Positions 17,144-29,642 are shown, counted from the stretch's first letter. The stretch is 64,000 nucleotides of DNA from Nannocystis sp. RBIL2 (GCF_026626745.1 NZ_JAPNJW010000001.1:1580001-1644000); one strand, 5' to 3'. The notes: generated from the letters alone by a model not told the origin. Program-made: numbers and translations.

Positions 17144-18157
17144 ATGCACGTCGTCCTCGACAGCCCGCTCGTCGTCCGACCGCTCGCCGCCGCCGACGCA
17201 ATGCGCCGCCGCTGGCTGCACCTGCTCGGTCCCGCGGCGCGGCCGATCGTCCGCCGCCGCGAGCTGCGGGTCGCGCTGGTGTTCTCCGCCCTGATCCTCC
17301 TCGCCCTCGCAGGCGCCCTGCTCCTGCCGCTATGGCTGCTGCTGCTCGCGCCGATCGCCTGGGGCGTGCCGCACCTGATCGCCGACCTGCGCTATCTCGT
17401 GATTCGCAGCGGCTACCACCTGCGCACCCGCCTGTGGTGGTTCGCCGGTGGACCGCTGCTGTGGGTCGCAGTCGGCGGGGAGCTCGTGTGGGGCTTCGTC
17501 GCTGCCATGGTCGCAGCGATCCTCGCACGCGCCGAACTTGGCCGCCGCCTCGTCGCCGTCGTCCTGCTCGCCGCCGCCGCTGCCGCTGTCTTCGCCCTCG
17601 GCGGCGCCGGCGACCTCGTCTTCTCTTACCTCCACAACTTCCTCGCCATCGCGTTCTGGTGGTTGTGGCGCCCGCGCGCCGGTCGCCTCCACCTGCTCCC
17701 GCTCGCGCTGCTGCTCGCCGCGGCTGCGTTCCTGCTGAGCCCCGCCGCGCTCGCCCTCTCGCAGGCGCTGGGCGGCCTCGCCTGGTCGCCGGCCAGCGCC
17801 GGTCCGGACCATCAACTGTGGCGCCTCGCGCCCGGCCTTCCCCCCGAGCTCGGCCTGCGCCTGGTGCTGCTGTTCTGCTTCTCGCAGTCGCTGCATTACG
17901 GGGTATGGCTGCACCTCGTCCCCGACGAGGACCGCGAGCGCGCGACCCCGCCGACCTTCCGCGCCAGCTACGATTTCCTGCGGCGCGACCTCGGCGACGT
18001 CGGCCTCGTCGTCGCCGCGCTGCTCACCCTCGCCATCGCCGCCTGGGCCGTCGTCGACCTCGCCGCCGCCAACCTCGGCTACTTCCGCATGGCCCGCTTC
18101 CACGGCCATCTCGAGCTCGTCGCCGGCACCCTGCTGCTGCTCGAGCGCCGCCGATAG
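17144..18157 (+). CDS. polytopic membrane protein
   Basis: 337 residues, ATG 17144. About eight hydrophobic helices (first at about 43-66). His-containing motifs lie at membrane edges: G-V-P-H-L-I-A-D-L-R-Y near residue 68, Y-L-H-N-F near 165, L-H-Y-G-V-W-L-H near 250 and F-H-G-H-L-E near 320. Repeated membrane histidines recall the Brp/Blh beta-carotene dioxygenase family, but the match is loose and I do not assign that function. It lies directly downstream of the small lipoprotein gene. Confidence 0.75.
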   Translation: MHVVLDSPLVVRPLAAADAMRRRWLHLLGPAARPIVRRRELRVALVFSALILLALAGALLLPLWLLLLAPIAWGVPHLIADLRYLVIRSGYHLRTRLWWFAGGPLLWVAVGGELVWGFVAAMVAAILARAELGRRLVAVVLLAAAAAAVFALGGAGDLVFSYLHNFLAIAFWWLWRPRAGRLHLLPLALLLAAAAFLLSPAALALSQALGGLAWSPASAGPDHQLWRLAPGLPPELGLRLVLLFCFSQSLHYGVWLHLVPDEDRERATPPTFRASYDFLRRDLGDVGLVVAALLTLAIAAWAVVDLAAANLGYFRMARFHGHLELVAGTLLLLERRR

Positions 18158-18223
18158 CGACCCTCGCTGGCCACGCTCCGGCGGTCACGCGGTCCCTCTC
18201 GAAAACGACGAGCAGAAGCCAGC

Positions 18224-19189
18224 CTAGCGCTTCTCGCTGTCGAGCGAGCCCATCAGCGCGGCAGGGTAGCGCGTACCCGCGACCGCCCCGCGCGGCGCCA
18301 CTGCTTCGACTTCGGCGAGCTGCTCGGCGCTCAGCGGCGCGGTCGCGATCGCCTCGTCCAGCTGCTGGAGCGTGCGCATGCCGAGGGTCGGCACGAAGCG
18401 CGGCTGCTTGCCCAGCACCCAACCGATGGCGAGCTGACTCGGCGTGATGCCCCAGCGCCTCGCCAGGCCGTGCAGGCCGGCGACGAGCCTGGCGTTCGCT
18501 TCGCCGTTCGCGCCGGTGAACCGCGGCATGTAGGCGCGGTGGTCCCCCACCCCGATCGCGCTGCCCGCCAGCAGCCCGCGCGACAGCACGCCGTAGAGCG
18601 TCGCGCCGATGCCGAGCTCCGCGAGCAGCGGGAAGATCGCGTCTTCCGGATCGCGGCTCACGATCGAGTACTCGATCTGCAGATCCGCGATCGGGTGAAC
18701 CTTCGCCGCGCGCCGGATCGTCTCGGGCCCGACCTCCGACAGCCCGATCGACCGCACGTAGCCGGCCTTCACCAGGTCGGCGATCGCGCCGATCGTGTCT
18801 TCGATCGGCACTGCCGGATCGAGCCGCGCCGGGCGATACACGTCGACGTAATCCGTGCCGAGCCGGACCAGCGAGTACGTGAGGAAGTTCTTCAGCGCCG
18901 CCGGCCGCGTGTCGACCCCGCCGAAGTTGTTGTCGGGGCTGCGCAGCGCGCCGAACTTGACCGACAGCTGGACCTGGTCGCGCCGGCCGGCGATCGCCCT
19001 GGCGATGAGCAGCTCGTTGTGGCCCGAGCCGTAGAAATCACCGGTGTCGAGGACGGTCACGCCACGCGCGATGGCGGCCTGGATGACCGCGATGCTGTGC
19101 GCGTCGTCCGTCTTGCCGTAGGCGCCGGACATCCCCATGCAGCCGAGCGCGATCTTCGTCGGGTTCGAGGCGGTTCTCTTGTCGTTCAT
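18224..19189 (-). CDS. aldo/keto reductase
   Basis: 321 residues from ATG 19189. The order follows the (beta/alpha)8 family: L-G-C-M-G-M-S, D-T-G-D-F-Y-G (catalytic Asp and Tyr), S-V-K-F-G (Lys), I-G-L-S-E-V, Y-S-I-V-S-R and the NADPH-binding P-T-L-G-M-R-T near 275. At the fourth tetrad position, where L-H-R is usual, this protein has P-A-R, so the catalytic His is replaced; I believe a subgroup of reductases shares this. It reduces aldehydes or ketones with NADPH. It is divergent from an AraC-type gene, which probably controls it. Confidence 0.92.
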   Translation of the reverse strand: MNDKRTASNPTKIALGCMGMSGAYGKTDDAHSIAVIQAAIARGVTVLDTGDFYGSGHNELLIARAIAGRRDQVQLSVKFGALRSPDNNFGGVDTRPAALKNFLTYSLVRLGTDYVDVYRPARLDPAVPIEDTIGAIADLVKAGYVRSIGLSEVGPETIRRAAKVHPIADLQIEYSIVSRDPEDAIFPLLAELGIGATLYGVLSRGLLAGSAIGVGDHRAYMPRFTGANGEANARLVAGLHGLARRWGITPSQLAIGWVLGKQPRFVPTLGMRTLQQLDEAIATAPLSAEQLAEVEAVAPRGAVAGTRYPAALMGSLDSEKR

Positions 19190-19224
19190 GACGCTGTCTT
19201 AAGATCGCGCGATCGGACGCGCTT

Positions 19225-19259
19225 GTGTGTTCTTGGCGGAAGTTACGCCGAGAACGCAC
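19225..19259. promoter_or_regulatory. inverted repeat between the reductase and AraC genes (putative operator)
   Basis: GTGTGTTCTTGGCG at 19225-19238 and CGCCGAGAACGCAC at 19246-19259 pair at 12 of 14 positions, with a 7-bp spacer. The repeat sits in the 105-bp gap between two divergent start codons, where a shared operator is expected. Binding by the AraC-family protein is inference. Confidence 0.55.
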
Positions 19260-19294
19260 GAGCGCCGGCGCGCGCGCGGGTGTAGGGTGAGGCG

Positions 19295-20068
19295 ATGGAG
19301 CGCGCCGTCGAGATCCCTGTCTCGTTGCCGGGTGTTCGCGCGGTGCGGGCGACGATCGCGTCGCTGCACGCGGGGATGAAGGACCACTACGGCGTCGGTC
19401 GCATCGAGCACGGCGACAGCGAGTGGTGGGCCGGCGGCAAGGTCTGGCGCTCCGCGCCCGGATGCGTCCTGGTGAAGCAGCCGGGCGACGTGCACCGCGA
19501 CCTCGTCCGCCACGGACCGACGACGTTCATCAGCGTCACGCTGCCGACGAGCGACGTGGCCCACGCCCGGCGCGAGGGCAAGACCGCCTTGATCCCGCAG
19601 CTCGAGGCCGACGACCGACGCGCCGCCCCGTTTCACCGCCTGATCGACGCAGTGTGCACGGGAGCCGACCGCCTCACGCTCGAGGTCGCCATCGCCGAAG
19701 CAGTCGGCACTCTGACGACGATCCGCCATGTGTCTCCCGACTACTCGCGTCCTGTGCGGCGGGCGATGGAGTACATCCGTGAACGCCTCGGCCACTCGTT
19801 CACGCTCGCCGATCTCGCAGAGCACGCGGAGCTCGACAAGTTCCACCTGTGCCGCGCGTTTCGGGCGCAGATCGGATTACCGCCGCACGCCTATCTGACG
19901 CGGCTTCGCATCGCCCGCGCGAAGGAGCTGTTGGTCCGCGGCGTGCGTGCGTCCGAGGTCGCGCCGCTCGTGGGATTCTGCGATCAAGCGCAGCTGACGC
20001 GTCACTTCCGACGGCTCGTCGGCACCACACCAGCCCGCTACGCGAAAGCACCGACGACCCGGGCGTGA
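19295..20068 (+). CDS. AraC-family transcriptional regulator
   Basis: 257 residues, ATG 19295 after GGTGAGG. An N-terminal cupin-like sensor domain (about 20-110; C-V-L-V-K-Q-P-G-D-V-H-R) is followed by a C-terminal AraC DNA-binding domain (about 150-250) with both helix-turn-helix units: F-T-L-A-D-L-A-E-H-A-E-L-D-K-F-H-L-C-R-A-F and V-A-P-L-V-G-F-C-D-Q-A-Q-L-T-R-H-F, then G-T-T-P-A-R-Y. It is divergent from the aldo/keto reductase gene and likely regulates it and itself. A weak 7-bp hairpin (20059-20065/20072-20078) overlaps the stop. Confidence 0.93.
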   Translation: MERAVEIPVSLPGVRAVRATIASLHAGMKDHYGVGRIEHGDSEWWAGGKVWRSAPGCVLVKQPGDVHRDLVRHGPTTFISVTLPTSDVAHARREGKTALIPQLEADDRRAAPFHRLIDAVCTGADRLTLEVAIAEAVGTLTTIRHVSPDYSRPVRRAMEYIRERLGHSFTLADLAEHAELDKFHLCRAFRAQIGLPPHAYLTRLRIARAKELLVRGVRASEVAPLVGFCDQAQLTRHFRRLVGTTPARYAKAPTTRA

Positions 20069-20276
20069 TGCCGCCCGGTATGTACGTCGACGCGCAGGTC
20101 GTCTGACTCGGGCTTCGCCCTCTCGAGCGGCGCACGCCAGCGCGCCGCGGCGACGTGACCCGCCGGGTGATGTCCCATGGCGAACGCGGTACACCATCGA
20201 TCGCGCGTCCGCTGATACGGAGGAAGCCGCTCGCGTCCGTTCGGCAGACCTGCGCGCCCCTGTATCATCGGCTGGC

Positions 20277-23798
<3,522 letters not shown>

Positions 23799-23836
23799 CC
23801 GAAGGTCACCTTCCCCCTCCGACGACGTGCCACGTA

Positions 23837-23848
23837 GGACCTTGGTCC
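23837..23848. promoter_or_regulatory. palindrome GGACC-TT-GGTCC, one of three related sites
   Basis: An almost perfect 12-bp dyad lies 38 bp past the propeller-kinase stop and before the 3' end of the FixJ-type gene. Related sites lie at 25906 and 28280, before the VWA and hydrolase genes. TTGTAAACA follows about 21 bp downstream here. A regulator-binding site is inferred. Confidence 0.4.
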
Positions 23849-23912
23849 AATGTTGCCCCGCCTCCGGTGTTGTAAACACTGTCATCGGTGAGCGACGATG
23901 GCGAACGGAGCT

Positions 23913-24542
23913 CTAGCGGGTCCTCTCCGGGCTGACGGGCAGCCGGTCCACGAGTCGCACCAGCGCCGCAACCGACTCCACGCCGAGCTTCTCCATGAGC
24001 CGACCCCGGTGGATCTTGATCGTCTTTTCGGCAGTCCCGAGCTGTGCCGCGATTTGCTTGTTGAGCAGGCCCTGCGCCACGAGCGAGCCCACCTGGCGCT
24101 CGCGCGGGGTGAGCGACGCGAAGCGTGCCTGTATGGCCGCAGTCTCCGCCCGGACCGCGCGCGCCTCGGCGTCACGAGAGAGCGCCCGCTCGACCGCCGC
24201 GAGCAGGTCCGTGTCGTCGCAGGGCTTGGACAGAAAATCGACCGCACCCGCCTTCATCGCTCGCACCGAGCTCGGCACGTCGCCGTGCCCCGTCAGGAAA
24301 ATCAGCGGGATCGAGAGGCCTCGCCGCGACAGCTCCTCTTGCAAATCGAGGCCGCCGAGCTCGGGCATGCGCAGGTCGACGACCCCACACCCCGGCCGCT
24401 CCATGCGTGCACCTTCCAGAAAAGCGCGGGGAGAGGCGTACGCCTCGACTGCGTACTCCGCAGCGCGCAGCAGTCGCTCGAGGCTCCGGAGCACGGAAGG
24501 GTCGTCGTCCACCACGAAAACCGTACGTTCGGGCTGCACCAT
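23913..24542 (-). CDS. FixJ/NarL-type response regulator
   Basis: 209 residues from ATG 24542, with GGAG five bases upstream; an in-frame ATG ten codons earlier lacks a ribosome site. The receiver domain (1-120) has D12-D13-D14, phospho-acceptor D56 in V-V-D-L-R-M-P, T-G-H-G-D-V and the conserved K-P. The C-terminal LuxR helix-turn-helix (about 145-205) reads L-T-P-R-E-R-Q-V, L-L-N-K-Q-I-A-A-Q-L-G and K-T-I-K-I-H-R-G-R. The pattern is FixJ-like. It diverges from the receiver-kinase gene 64 bp away; the two probably form one phosphorelay. Confidence 0.94.
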   Translation of the reverse strand: MVQPERTVFVVDDDPSVLRSLERLLRAAEYAVEAYASPRAFLEGARMERPGCGVVDLRMPELGGLDLQEELSRRGLSIPLIFLTGHGDVPSSVRAMKAGAVDFLSKPCDDTDLLAAVERALSRDAEARAVRAETAAIQARFASLTPRERQVGSLVAQGLLNKQIAAQLGTAEKTIKIHRGRLMEKLGVESVAALVRLVDRLPVSPERTR

Positions 24543-24605
24543 GGTCCCTCCGGGCGGATGAAAATGAGCCACCGCCGCGGAAATTCCTCGCCCATACGGA
24601 GAAGC

Positions 24606-25853
24606 ATGTCAACGCTCGCGCCGCCGCTCGTCCTGCTCGTCGACGACGAGCCCCAAAGCCTCAAGCTGCTCTCGGACGCGCTCCTCGGCCAGCCTTTCGC
24701 CATCGCAGTGGCCACCGACGGAGAAATGGCCCTGAGCCAGATCCGCCGAGAGCCGCCGGACCTCGTTCTGCTCGACGTGGTGATGCCCGGCATGGACGGA
24801 TTCGAGGTCTGTCGCCGACTACAGGCGAATCCAGCGACTCGCGACATCCCCATCATTTTCATGACTTCCCTCACCGATGCCGCGAGCCTCGGAATCGAGC
24901 TCGGCGCGGTCGATTACGTGACCAAACCGTTCGTGCGCGCGGAATTGACGGCTCGCGTGCGCGCGCAGCTCGCTCTCCGCGCAAAAGCGCGGATGCTCGC
25001 GGAGAAGAACGCCGAACTCGAGCGGACCGCCGCGGAGCTCGCGTGCGCCCGGGACTCGCTCGAGGCCGAGGTGAGGCGTCGGACCGACGAGCTGATGGCG
25101 AGCAACCAGCGCCTCGCCCACCTCGATCGCGTGGCAGCAATGGCTGAGCTCGCCACTTCGATCGCGCACGAGCTGAATCAACCGCTCGCCGCGATCCTCA
25201 ACAACGCGCAGGCGGCCCGACGTCTCCTTCATAAGAGCCCGCCCGACGTCGCCGAAGCGATCGCCGCGCTCGGCGACATCGCGAACGACGGGCGTCGCGC
25301 CGGGTCGATCATCCAGCGAATGCGCAGGATGCTCAAGAAGGGAGCGCCGAGCGCGGACGCCCAGGACCTCAATGCGCTCGCCGGCGAGGTGGCGCGGCTC
25401 GTGGGCAACGACGCGCTGCTGCGGGGCGCGCAGCTCCGCCTCGAGCTCGAGCCGCGCCTGCCGTGCGTGCGGGGCGACGCCGTTCAGCTGCAGCAGGTGC
25501 TCCTCAACCTCGTGGTCAACGCGCTCGACGCCGTCGCCGAGCGCCCCGCCGGCGCGCGGCTCGTGGTCGTGAAGACCCATTGCGAACGCACGGATCAAGT
25601 CGTCCTCTCCGTGGAGGACTCCGGCAAGGGCATCGCCCCTGCGGACATGGAACGGGTCTTCGAGGCGTTCTACACCACCAAGCCCGAGGGCCTCGGCGTG
25701 GGCCTCGCCATCAGCCGTTCGATCGTGGAGGCGCACGGGGGCCGTCTCTGGGCGGAAAGCAGCCCCGTCGGGGGCGCGATGCTGCAATGCACGCTCCCCG
25801 CGTGGATCGAGGACGGCAGCGCGACGACGAACCGGGCATCCAGCCGCGAGTGA
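24606..25853 (+). CDS. soluble receiver-histidine kinase fusion
   Basis: 415 residues from ATG 24606, with GGAG upstream; longer in-frame starts overlap the divergent gene. An N-terminal receiver (D13, D14, phospho-acceptor D57 in L-L-D-V-V-M-P-G-M-D-G, Y-V-T-K-P-F) is followed by a coiled coil (about 120-175), a FixL/NtrB-type HisKA with I-A-H-E-L-N-Q-P-L-A-A-I-L (about 185-200) and HATPase_c with N-A-L-D-A-V, D-S-G-K-G-I and G-L-G-V-G-L-A-I-S. No membrane segment. The receiver-first order suggests that an upstream kinase, perhaps the propeller kinase, feeds it, and that it phosphorylates the divergent FixJ-type regulator. Confidence 0.93.
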   Translation: MSTLAPPLVLLVDDEPQSLKLLSDALLGQPFAIAVATDGEMALSQIRREPPDLVLLDVVMPGMDGFEVCRRLQANPATRDIPIIFMTSLTDAASLGIELGAVDYVTKPFVRAELTARVRAQLALRAKARMLAEKNAELERTAAELACARDSLEAEVRRRTDELMASNQRLAHLDRVAAMAELATSIAHELNQPLAAILNNAQAARRLLHKSPPDVAEAIAALGDIANDGRRAGSIIQRMRRMLKKGAPSADAQDLNALAGEVARLVGNDALLRGAQLRLELEPRLPCVRGDAVQLQQVLLNLVVNALDAVAERPAGARLVVVKTHCERTDQVVLSVEDSGKGIAPADMERVFEAFYTTKPEGLGVGLAISRSIVEAHGGRLWAESSPVGGAMLQCTLPAWIEDGSATTNRASSRE

Positions 25854-25905
25854 AGCTCGAACCCGAGCCTGTCTGCGCGCTACATCGCGGGCAGGCGCTC
25901 CCGTA

Positions 25906-25917
25906 GGCCCAAAGTCC
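25906..25917. promoter_or_regulatory. degenerate copy of the GGACC-WW-GGTCC site
   Basis: GGCCCAAAGTCC followed by TATGGC lies about 205 bp before the VWA gene. The 28280 site is followed by CATGGC. Two mismatches from the dyad; treated as a candidate regulator site only. Confidence 0.3.
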
Positions 25918-26121
25918 TATGGCGACGGCGCCCTAGAGGCATCAAATAGGCAGCACTCGCCGCGGCCCTCCCGGCCTGAGCCCGGAGCGCCCGCGCTGCA
26001 TCGTCCATGATCGACCCTGCCATGGCCCGGTGGGACCGGAGCTCCGAATGCGAGCTCTGCTGTACATCGTCCATTCATTCGCTGCAACCGTAACACCGTC
26101 TCGCGGAAGGAATACCACGTC

Positions 26122-28146
26122 ATGTCACAAGCCCCCAACGCCGAAGCGTTCGACCTCGTGTTCTGGGACCCGTCGGGGTACCGGTTCAATCATCCTGCCG
26201 ACTGGAATCAGTGGCGTTATGTCTCCGACGGCCTCGGCGGCGAGATCGGCATCCGCTTCGGCGTCAGCTCCGGCTTCGGCACCTTCGACTGGACGAACGG
26301 CGGCGTGGCTCCGTTCGGCTCGATCAACGACGGCACCGGCGCCGCCTCGTTCGGCAAGCACGAGCAGGCGAACCTCGCGTCGACCAGCGTCAATGCCATC
26401 CGAATGCAGGCGAACCGGCAGTTCACCGGTCCGCAGAACAACTTCACCGTCGAGCTCGACTTCTCCCGCTACAAGGGCTCGAAGGTCGGCGGCCAGGACG
26501 GCGTCGCGGGGGCCAACACGTTCATCGGTGTCAGCGACATCTACGCCGGCCTGACGTACGCGAAGACCGTGCTCACCATCACCGGCACCCTCGCAGACGG
26601 CAAGGCCGCGAGCCCGGCGGGCTGGAAGCTCGTCAACGGCGGCGCTGCGCCAGCCACCGCCGGAGGCAACCAGCCGAGCGCGCAGCTGGGCCTCAGCAAC
26701 GGCGTGCTGCAAGGCACCAACCAGCCGGCGCCGGGCGGCATGGCCAATTCGATCGACACCGTGATGGGCCTCGTGCGACTCGACGCGGCCGGCTACAAGA
26801 CGCTCCACCTGCGCTACGACATCTTCCCGGTGGGCAACAACAGGGCGCCCCGCATCGACAATTCCGGGCTTTACGTCGCTTCCGCGTTCCCGCGCAAGCC
26901 CGCGCAGCCGGAGCCGGCCAAGCCCGTCGAGCAGCCCAAGGCCGAGGAGCCGGCCAAGCCCGCGCAGCCCGAGCCGGCCAAGCCCGTCGAGCAGCCCAAG
27001 GCCGAGGAGCCGGCCAAGCCCGCGCAGCCGGCCAAGCCCACCGTCGTCATCAAGGACGAGGCCGGGAAGCGCCCCGGCGCCACGACCAGCTACACGTTCG
27101 AGGTGAAGAACCCGGACGGCACCGTCGCGGGCAAGGGCTGCTTCACGTACAAGACCCCGGAAGGCGGCGGCGAGCCCGAGCTGACCGCGTTCTATTACCA
27201 CGACGAGGTCGTCGGCACGATCGATCGGAGCCACGTCCAGACCTTCTACTTCGATCAGGACGATCCGGACAAGCGCTTCACCTTCGTCACGGGGACCCCC
27301 GCCAAGGGAATCTGCAGCCTGACCGCGGACACCAGCCTGCCGGCGCAGCTCACCGGAATCGGCGGCGACGGCCCGAAGAGCTATTTGGGCAAGACGCTGG
27401 GCTTCCCCACGCCGGCCACGGGGACCACCGTCACGGACGAGAGCACCACCACTCCGGCCGTCGATCTGGTCGTCGTCATCGACTCCAGCGTGTCCATGAA
27501 GGATGAGGCGGAGGCCCTGAGCAAGGCCGTCGCCGCGGCCATCGAGGCGGCCAAGACGAAGTGCCCCTCGGACCTGCGCGTCACGTACCTCGGCGTCGAA
27601 GGGACGTTCAAAAATACGCGCTTCGACACCACGGTCAAAAACTACCTGACCGGCACCGCGAAGGCCGACGAGAGCGCCCTCCGGGGTCGCAAGAAGGGCT
27701 CGGTCGCGGGTGGCGGGGCGCAGGAAGACGGCGCGCGCGCCATCGAGGACGTGACCCTCCACTTCGACTGGCGCGCCAATGCGAGGCGCGCGATCTTCTT
27801 CCTCGGCGACGAGGCGTTCGAGGGCGGCGGCGCCGACGTCGACAAGGACGACATCGACGCTGCCAACCGCACCATCGAGGCCGCCAAGAAAGGTGAGGTC
27901 CGCGTGCACACCTACCTCGGCACGAGCAGCGCAAAGGAGAAGCAGCGCAAGGCGCTGGAGGCCGAGTACGCCCGCGTCGCCGACGAGACCGGCGGCAAGG
28001 CGTTCACGTCGCAGCACGCGCTCGACGGCTTCCAGTCCCTCCTCGAGAAGGTGATCTGCAGCAGCAAGTCGAGCACGACCAGCACGACCGAGTTCTGCTG
28101 CTGCCAGGAGTACGTGGAGCAGGCCGAGCACGGGAAACACGCGTAG
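26122..28146 (+). CDS. von Willebrand factor A domain protein with Pro/Lys/Glu linker
   Basis: 674 residues, ATG 26122 with GGAAGGA upstream. No signal peptide. Residues 1-255 form a beta-rich domain of unknown family (Asn, Gly and aromatic rich). A linker at about 258-305 repeats E-P-A-K-P-V-E-Q-P-K-A-E. Residues 310-440 form a second unknown beta domain. The VWA domain begins at V-D-L-V-V-V-I-D-S-S-V-S-M, with MIDAS D454, S456 and S458. The tail carries F-C-C-C-Q-E. VWA domains bind metal and protein partners. Upstream motif and position suggest control by the adjacent phosphorelay (inference). Confidence 0.85.
   Translation: MSQAPNAEAFDLVFWDPSGYRFNHPADWNQWRYVSDGLGGEIGIRFGVSSGFGTFDWTNGGVAPFGSINDGTGAASFGKHEQANLASTSVNAIRMQANRQFTGPQNNFTVELDFSRYKGSKVGGQDGVAGANTFIGVSDIYAGLTYAKTVLTITGTLADGKAASPAGWKLVNGGAAPATAGGNQPSAQLGLSNGVLQGTNQPAPGGMANSIDTVMGLVRLDAAGYKTLHLRYDIFPVGNNRAPRIDNSGLYVASAFPRKPAQPEPAKPVEQPKAEEPAKPAQPEPAKPVEQPKAEEPAKPAQPAKPTVVIKDEAGKRPGATTSYTFEVKNPDGTVAGKGCFTYKTPEGGGEPELTAFYYHDEVVGTIDRSHVQTFYFDQDDPDKRFTFVTGTPAKGICSLTADTSLPAQLTGIGGDGPKSYLGKTLGFPTPATGTTVTDESTTTPAVDLVVVIDSSVSMKDEAEALSKAVAAAIEAAKTKCPSDLRVTYLGVEGTFKNTRFDTTVKNYLTGTAKADESALRGRKKGSVAGGGAQEDGARAIEDVTLHFDWRANARRAIFFLGDEAFEGGGADVDKDDIDAANRTIEAAKKGEVRVHTYLGTSSAKEKQRKALEAEYARVADETGGKAFTSQHALDGFQSLLEKVICSSKSSTTSTTEFCCCQEYVEQAEHGKHA
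26896..27033 (+). repeat. 60-bp tandem repeat encoding a Pro/Lys/Glu linker
   Basis: Two near-identical 60-bp units plus a partial third encode K-P-A-Q-P-E-P-A-K-P-V-E-Q-P-K-A-E-E-P-A within the VWA gene. Slippage here would change linker length only. Confidence 0.8.
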
Positions 28147-28185
28147 CGAGCCGCGGCACCGCGGTTCTCGATCCCATCATCGTTC

Positions 28186-28226
28186 AAGCTCGAACCGCGC
28201 CCGTCAGACGGGCGCGGTTCGAGCTT
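28186..28226 (+). terminator. perfect 18-bp hairpin after the VWA gene
   Basis: AAGCTCGAACCGCGCCCG (28186-28203) and its exact reverse complement (28209-28226) flank TCAGA, 40 bp past the stop. This is the strongest hairpin in the window and very probably ends the VWA transcript before the hydrolase promoter region. Confidence 0.75.
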
Positions 28227-28279
28227 CTGCGAGTGGCGCGGGCAGCAGATCGTATTCGCACCCCGTCACGGCTCGCATA

Positions 28280-28291
28280 AGACCAAGGTCC
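28280..28291. promoter_or_regulatory. AGACC-AA-GGTCC site before the hydrolase gene
   Basis: Eleven of twelve positions match the GGACC-WW-GGTCC dyad seen at 23837. It lies 68 bp before the start codon at 28360, and TTGTAGACA follows 22 bp downstream, similar to the spacing at 23837. Candidate activator site. Confidence 0.4.
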
Positions 28292-28359
28292 CATGGCAAA
28301 CAGCGCGACACGATTGTAGACAGTCCATGGCTGGACAACCGGAAAGAAGGACACGACTC

Positions 28360-29562
28360 ATGACTGAACTGACGGTGAATAGCTGGGATCTGACGGGGTT
28401 GAGCGGGACGGGCCGGGACATTCAGCTCCCCCCCGAGGACTACACGCTCTGGGAGATTCCGGGGCCCCGCGCGGGCGGAATGGCGTGGGTGTTCCACGCG
28501 AGGGGCAGGTCCTCCCTGACGAGGCCCGTCATCCTCTCGGACGGCTTCCACGCGGGCGAGACCCGGCTCGAGGACATGTGGAAGGGGATGGAGCTCGGGG
28601 AGTATCCGTTCGTCTCGACCCTGCGCGAGCGCGGCTACGACGTGATCATCCTCGGCTACAAGGACTGCACCGCCTCGATCCTGGACAACGCCGAGGTCGC
28701 CCAACATTGCCTCATGCGGGCGATCGCGGAGCGACTGGGCAGTTCCCCGCTCACCTTCGGCGGCTTCAGCATGGGCGGGCTCATCACTCGGCTCGTGCTC
28801 GCCAAGATGGAGACGCAGCGGATGATGCACGAGACCTCGACCTACATCTGCTACGACAGCCCGCATCACGGCGCCTGGATGCCGGTCGCCATGCAGGCGC
28901 TGGCGCACCGGCTGATCCTCACCGCGCCGGAGATGTCCCAGATGATCAACAGCCCGGCCGCCCAGCAGCTCCTACGGTATCACATCAACGAGATGACCGA
29001 CAATACGGACCCGAGCCCGCTGCGGCAGGATTTCCTCGACATCCTGAGCAGGTTCGGCGACTGGCCCCAAATGCCGCGCCTGCTCGCGGTCGCGAACGGC
29101 GCGCTCGCGGCAGACAACACGATCCAGGGCGGCGGGATCGTGGCGCTGAAGTCCACGGGCAGGTTCAACGGCACGCTCTACCAGCAGCCCACGGGCGACG
29201 GGCAGCTCGTGGCGGAGTTCCCCAACCTGACGGGGATCCCCACGAAGAAGCTCACCAGCGGCCTGCCTGCTGCCGACTCGGTGGCCGGCGGCAAGCTGCG
29301 GACTTTCGGACTCGCCGCCGAGAAGCTGCGAGAGGCCGGGGCGACCGTGGAACTGCGGAACGAGCTCACCAGCTTCGTCCCGACGGCGAGCGCCCTGGCG
29401 GTCAGAAATCGCGACGTCTGGGCCGACCTGAACGCCGACCTCTCGAATCTCACGCCGGACGATACGCCGTTCGACGACTTCAAGATCTCGAGCAAGAACA
29501 CCCTGCACACCTCGATCACCGCCGAGCTCGGCGCCTGGATCGTCGAACGGCTGCCCAGGTAG
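28360..29562 (+). CDS. alpha/beta hydrolase (lipase/esterase-like)
   Basis: 400 residues from ATG 28360 with GAAGG upstream; an in-frame ATG at 28327 has no ribosome site. The N-terminal sheet leads to an oxyanion-type P-V-I-L-S-D-G-F-H and the nucleophile elbow G-F-S-M-G-G with Ser137. Y-D-S-P-H-H-G-A-W-M-P follows, a feature of PGAP1/DUF676-like lipases. The C-terminal half contains S-K-N-T-L-H-T-S, whose His may complete the triad. No signal peptide. The neighbouring VWA gene and shared upstream motif suggest a common regulon; substrate unknown. Confidence 0.88.
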   Translation: MTELTVNSWDLTGLSGTGRDIQLPPEDYTLWEIPGPRAGGMAWVFHARGRSSLTRPVILSDGFHAGETRLEDMWKGMELGEYPFVSTLRERGYDVIILGYKDCTASILDNAEVAQHCLMRAIAERLGSSPLTFGGFSMGGLITRLVLAKMETQRMMHETSTYICYDSPHHGAWMPVAMQALAHRLILTAPEMSQMINSPAAQQLLRYHINEMTDNTDPSPLRQDFLDILSRFGDWPQMPRLLAVANGALAADNTIQGGGIVALKSTGRFNGTLYQQPTGDGQLVAEFPNLTGIPTKKLTSGLPAADSVAGGKLRTFGLAAEKLREAGATVELRNELTSFVPTASALAVRNRDVWADLNADLSNLTPDDTPFDDFKISSKNTLHTSITAELGAWIVERLPR

Positions 29563-29575
29563 CGCCTGCCCCGCT

Positions 29576-29606
29576 CGCAACGGCCCTCACCGCGGGGGCC
29601 GTTGCG
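29576..29606 (+). terminator. hairpin after the hydrolase gene
   Basis: CGCAACGGCCC (29576-29586) pairs perfectly with GGGCCGTTGCG (29596-29606) over a 9-nt loop, 14 bp past the stop. It lies between convergent genes and may serve both. Confidence 0.65.
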
Positions 29607-29642
29607 CCCGCATAGCCTCACCGGTCCGGCTCGGCCGAGAGC

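Noticed and set aside
13193..17221. Very long open frame on the minus strand
   Set aside because: It is the antisense shadow of the lipoprotein genes, whose signal peptides, motifs and codon bias are on the plus strand.
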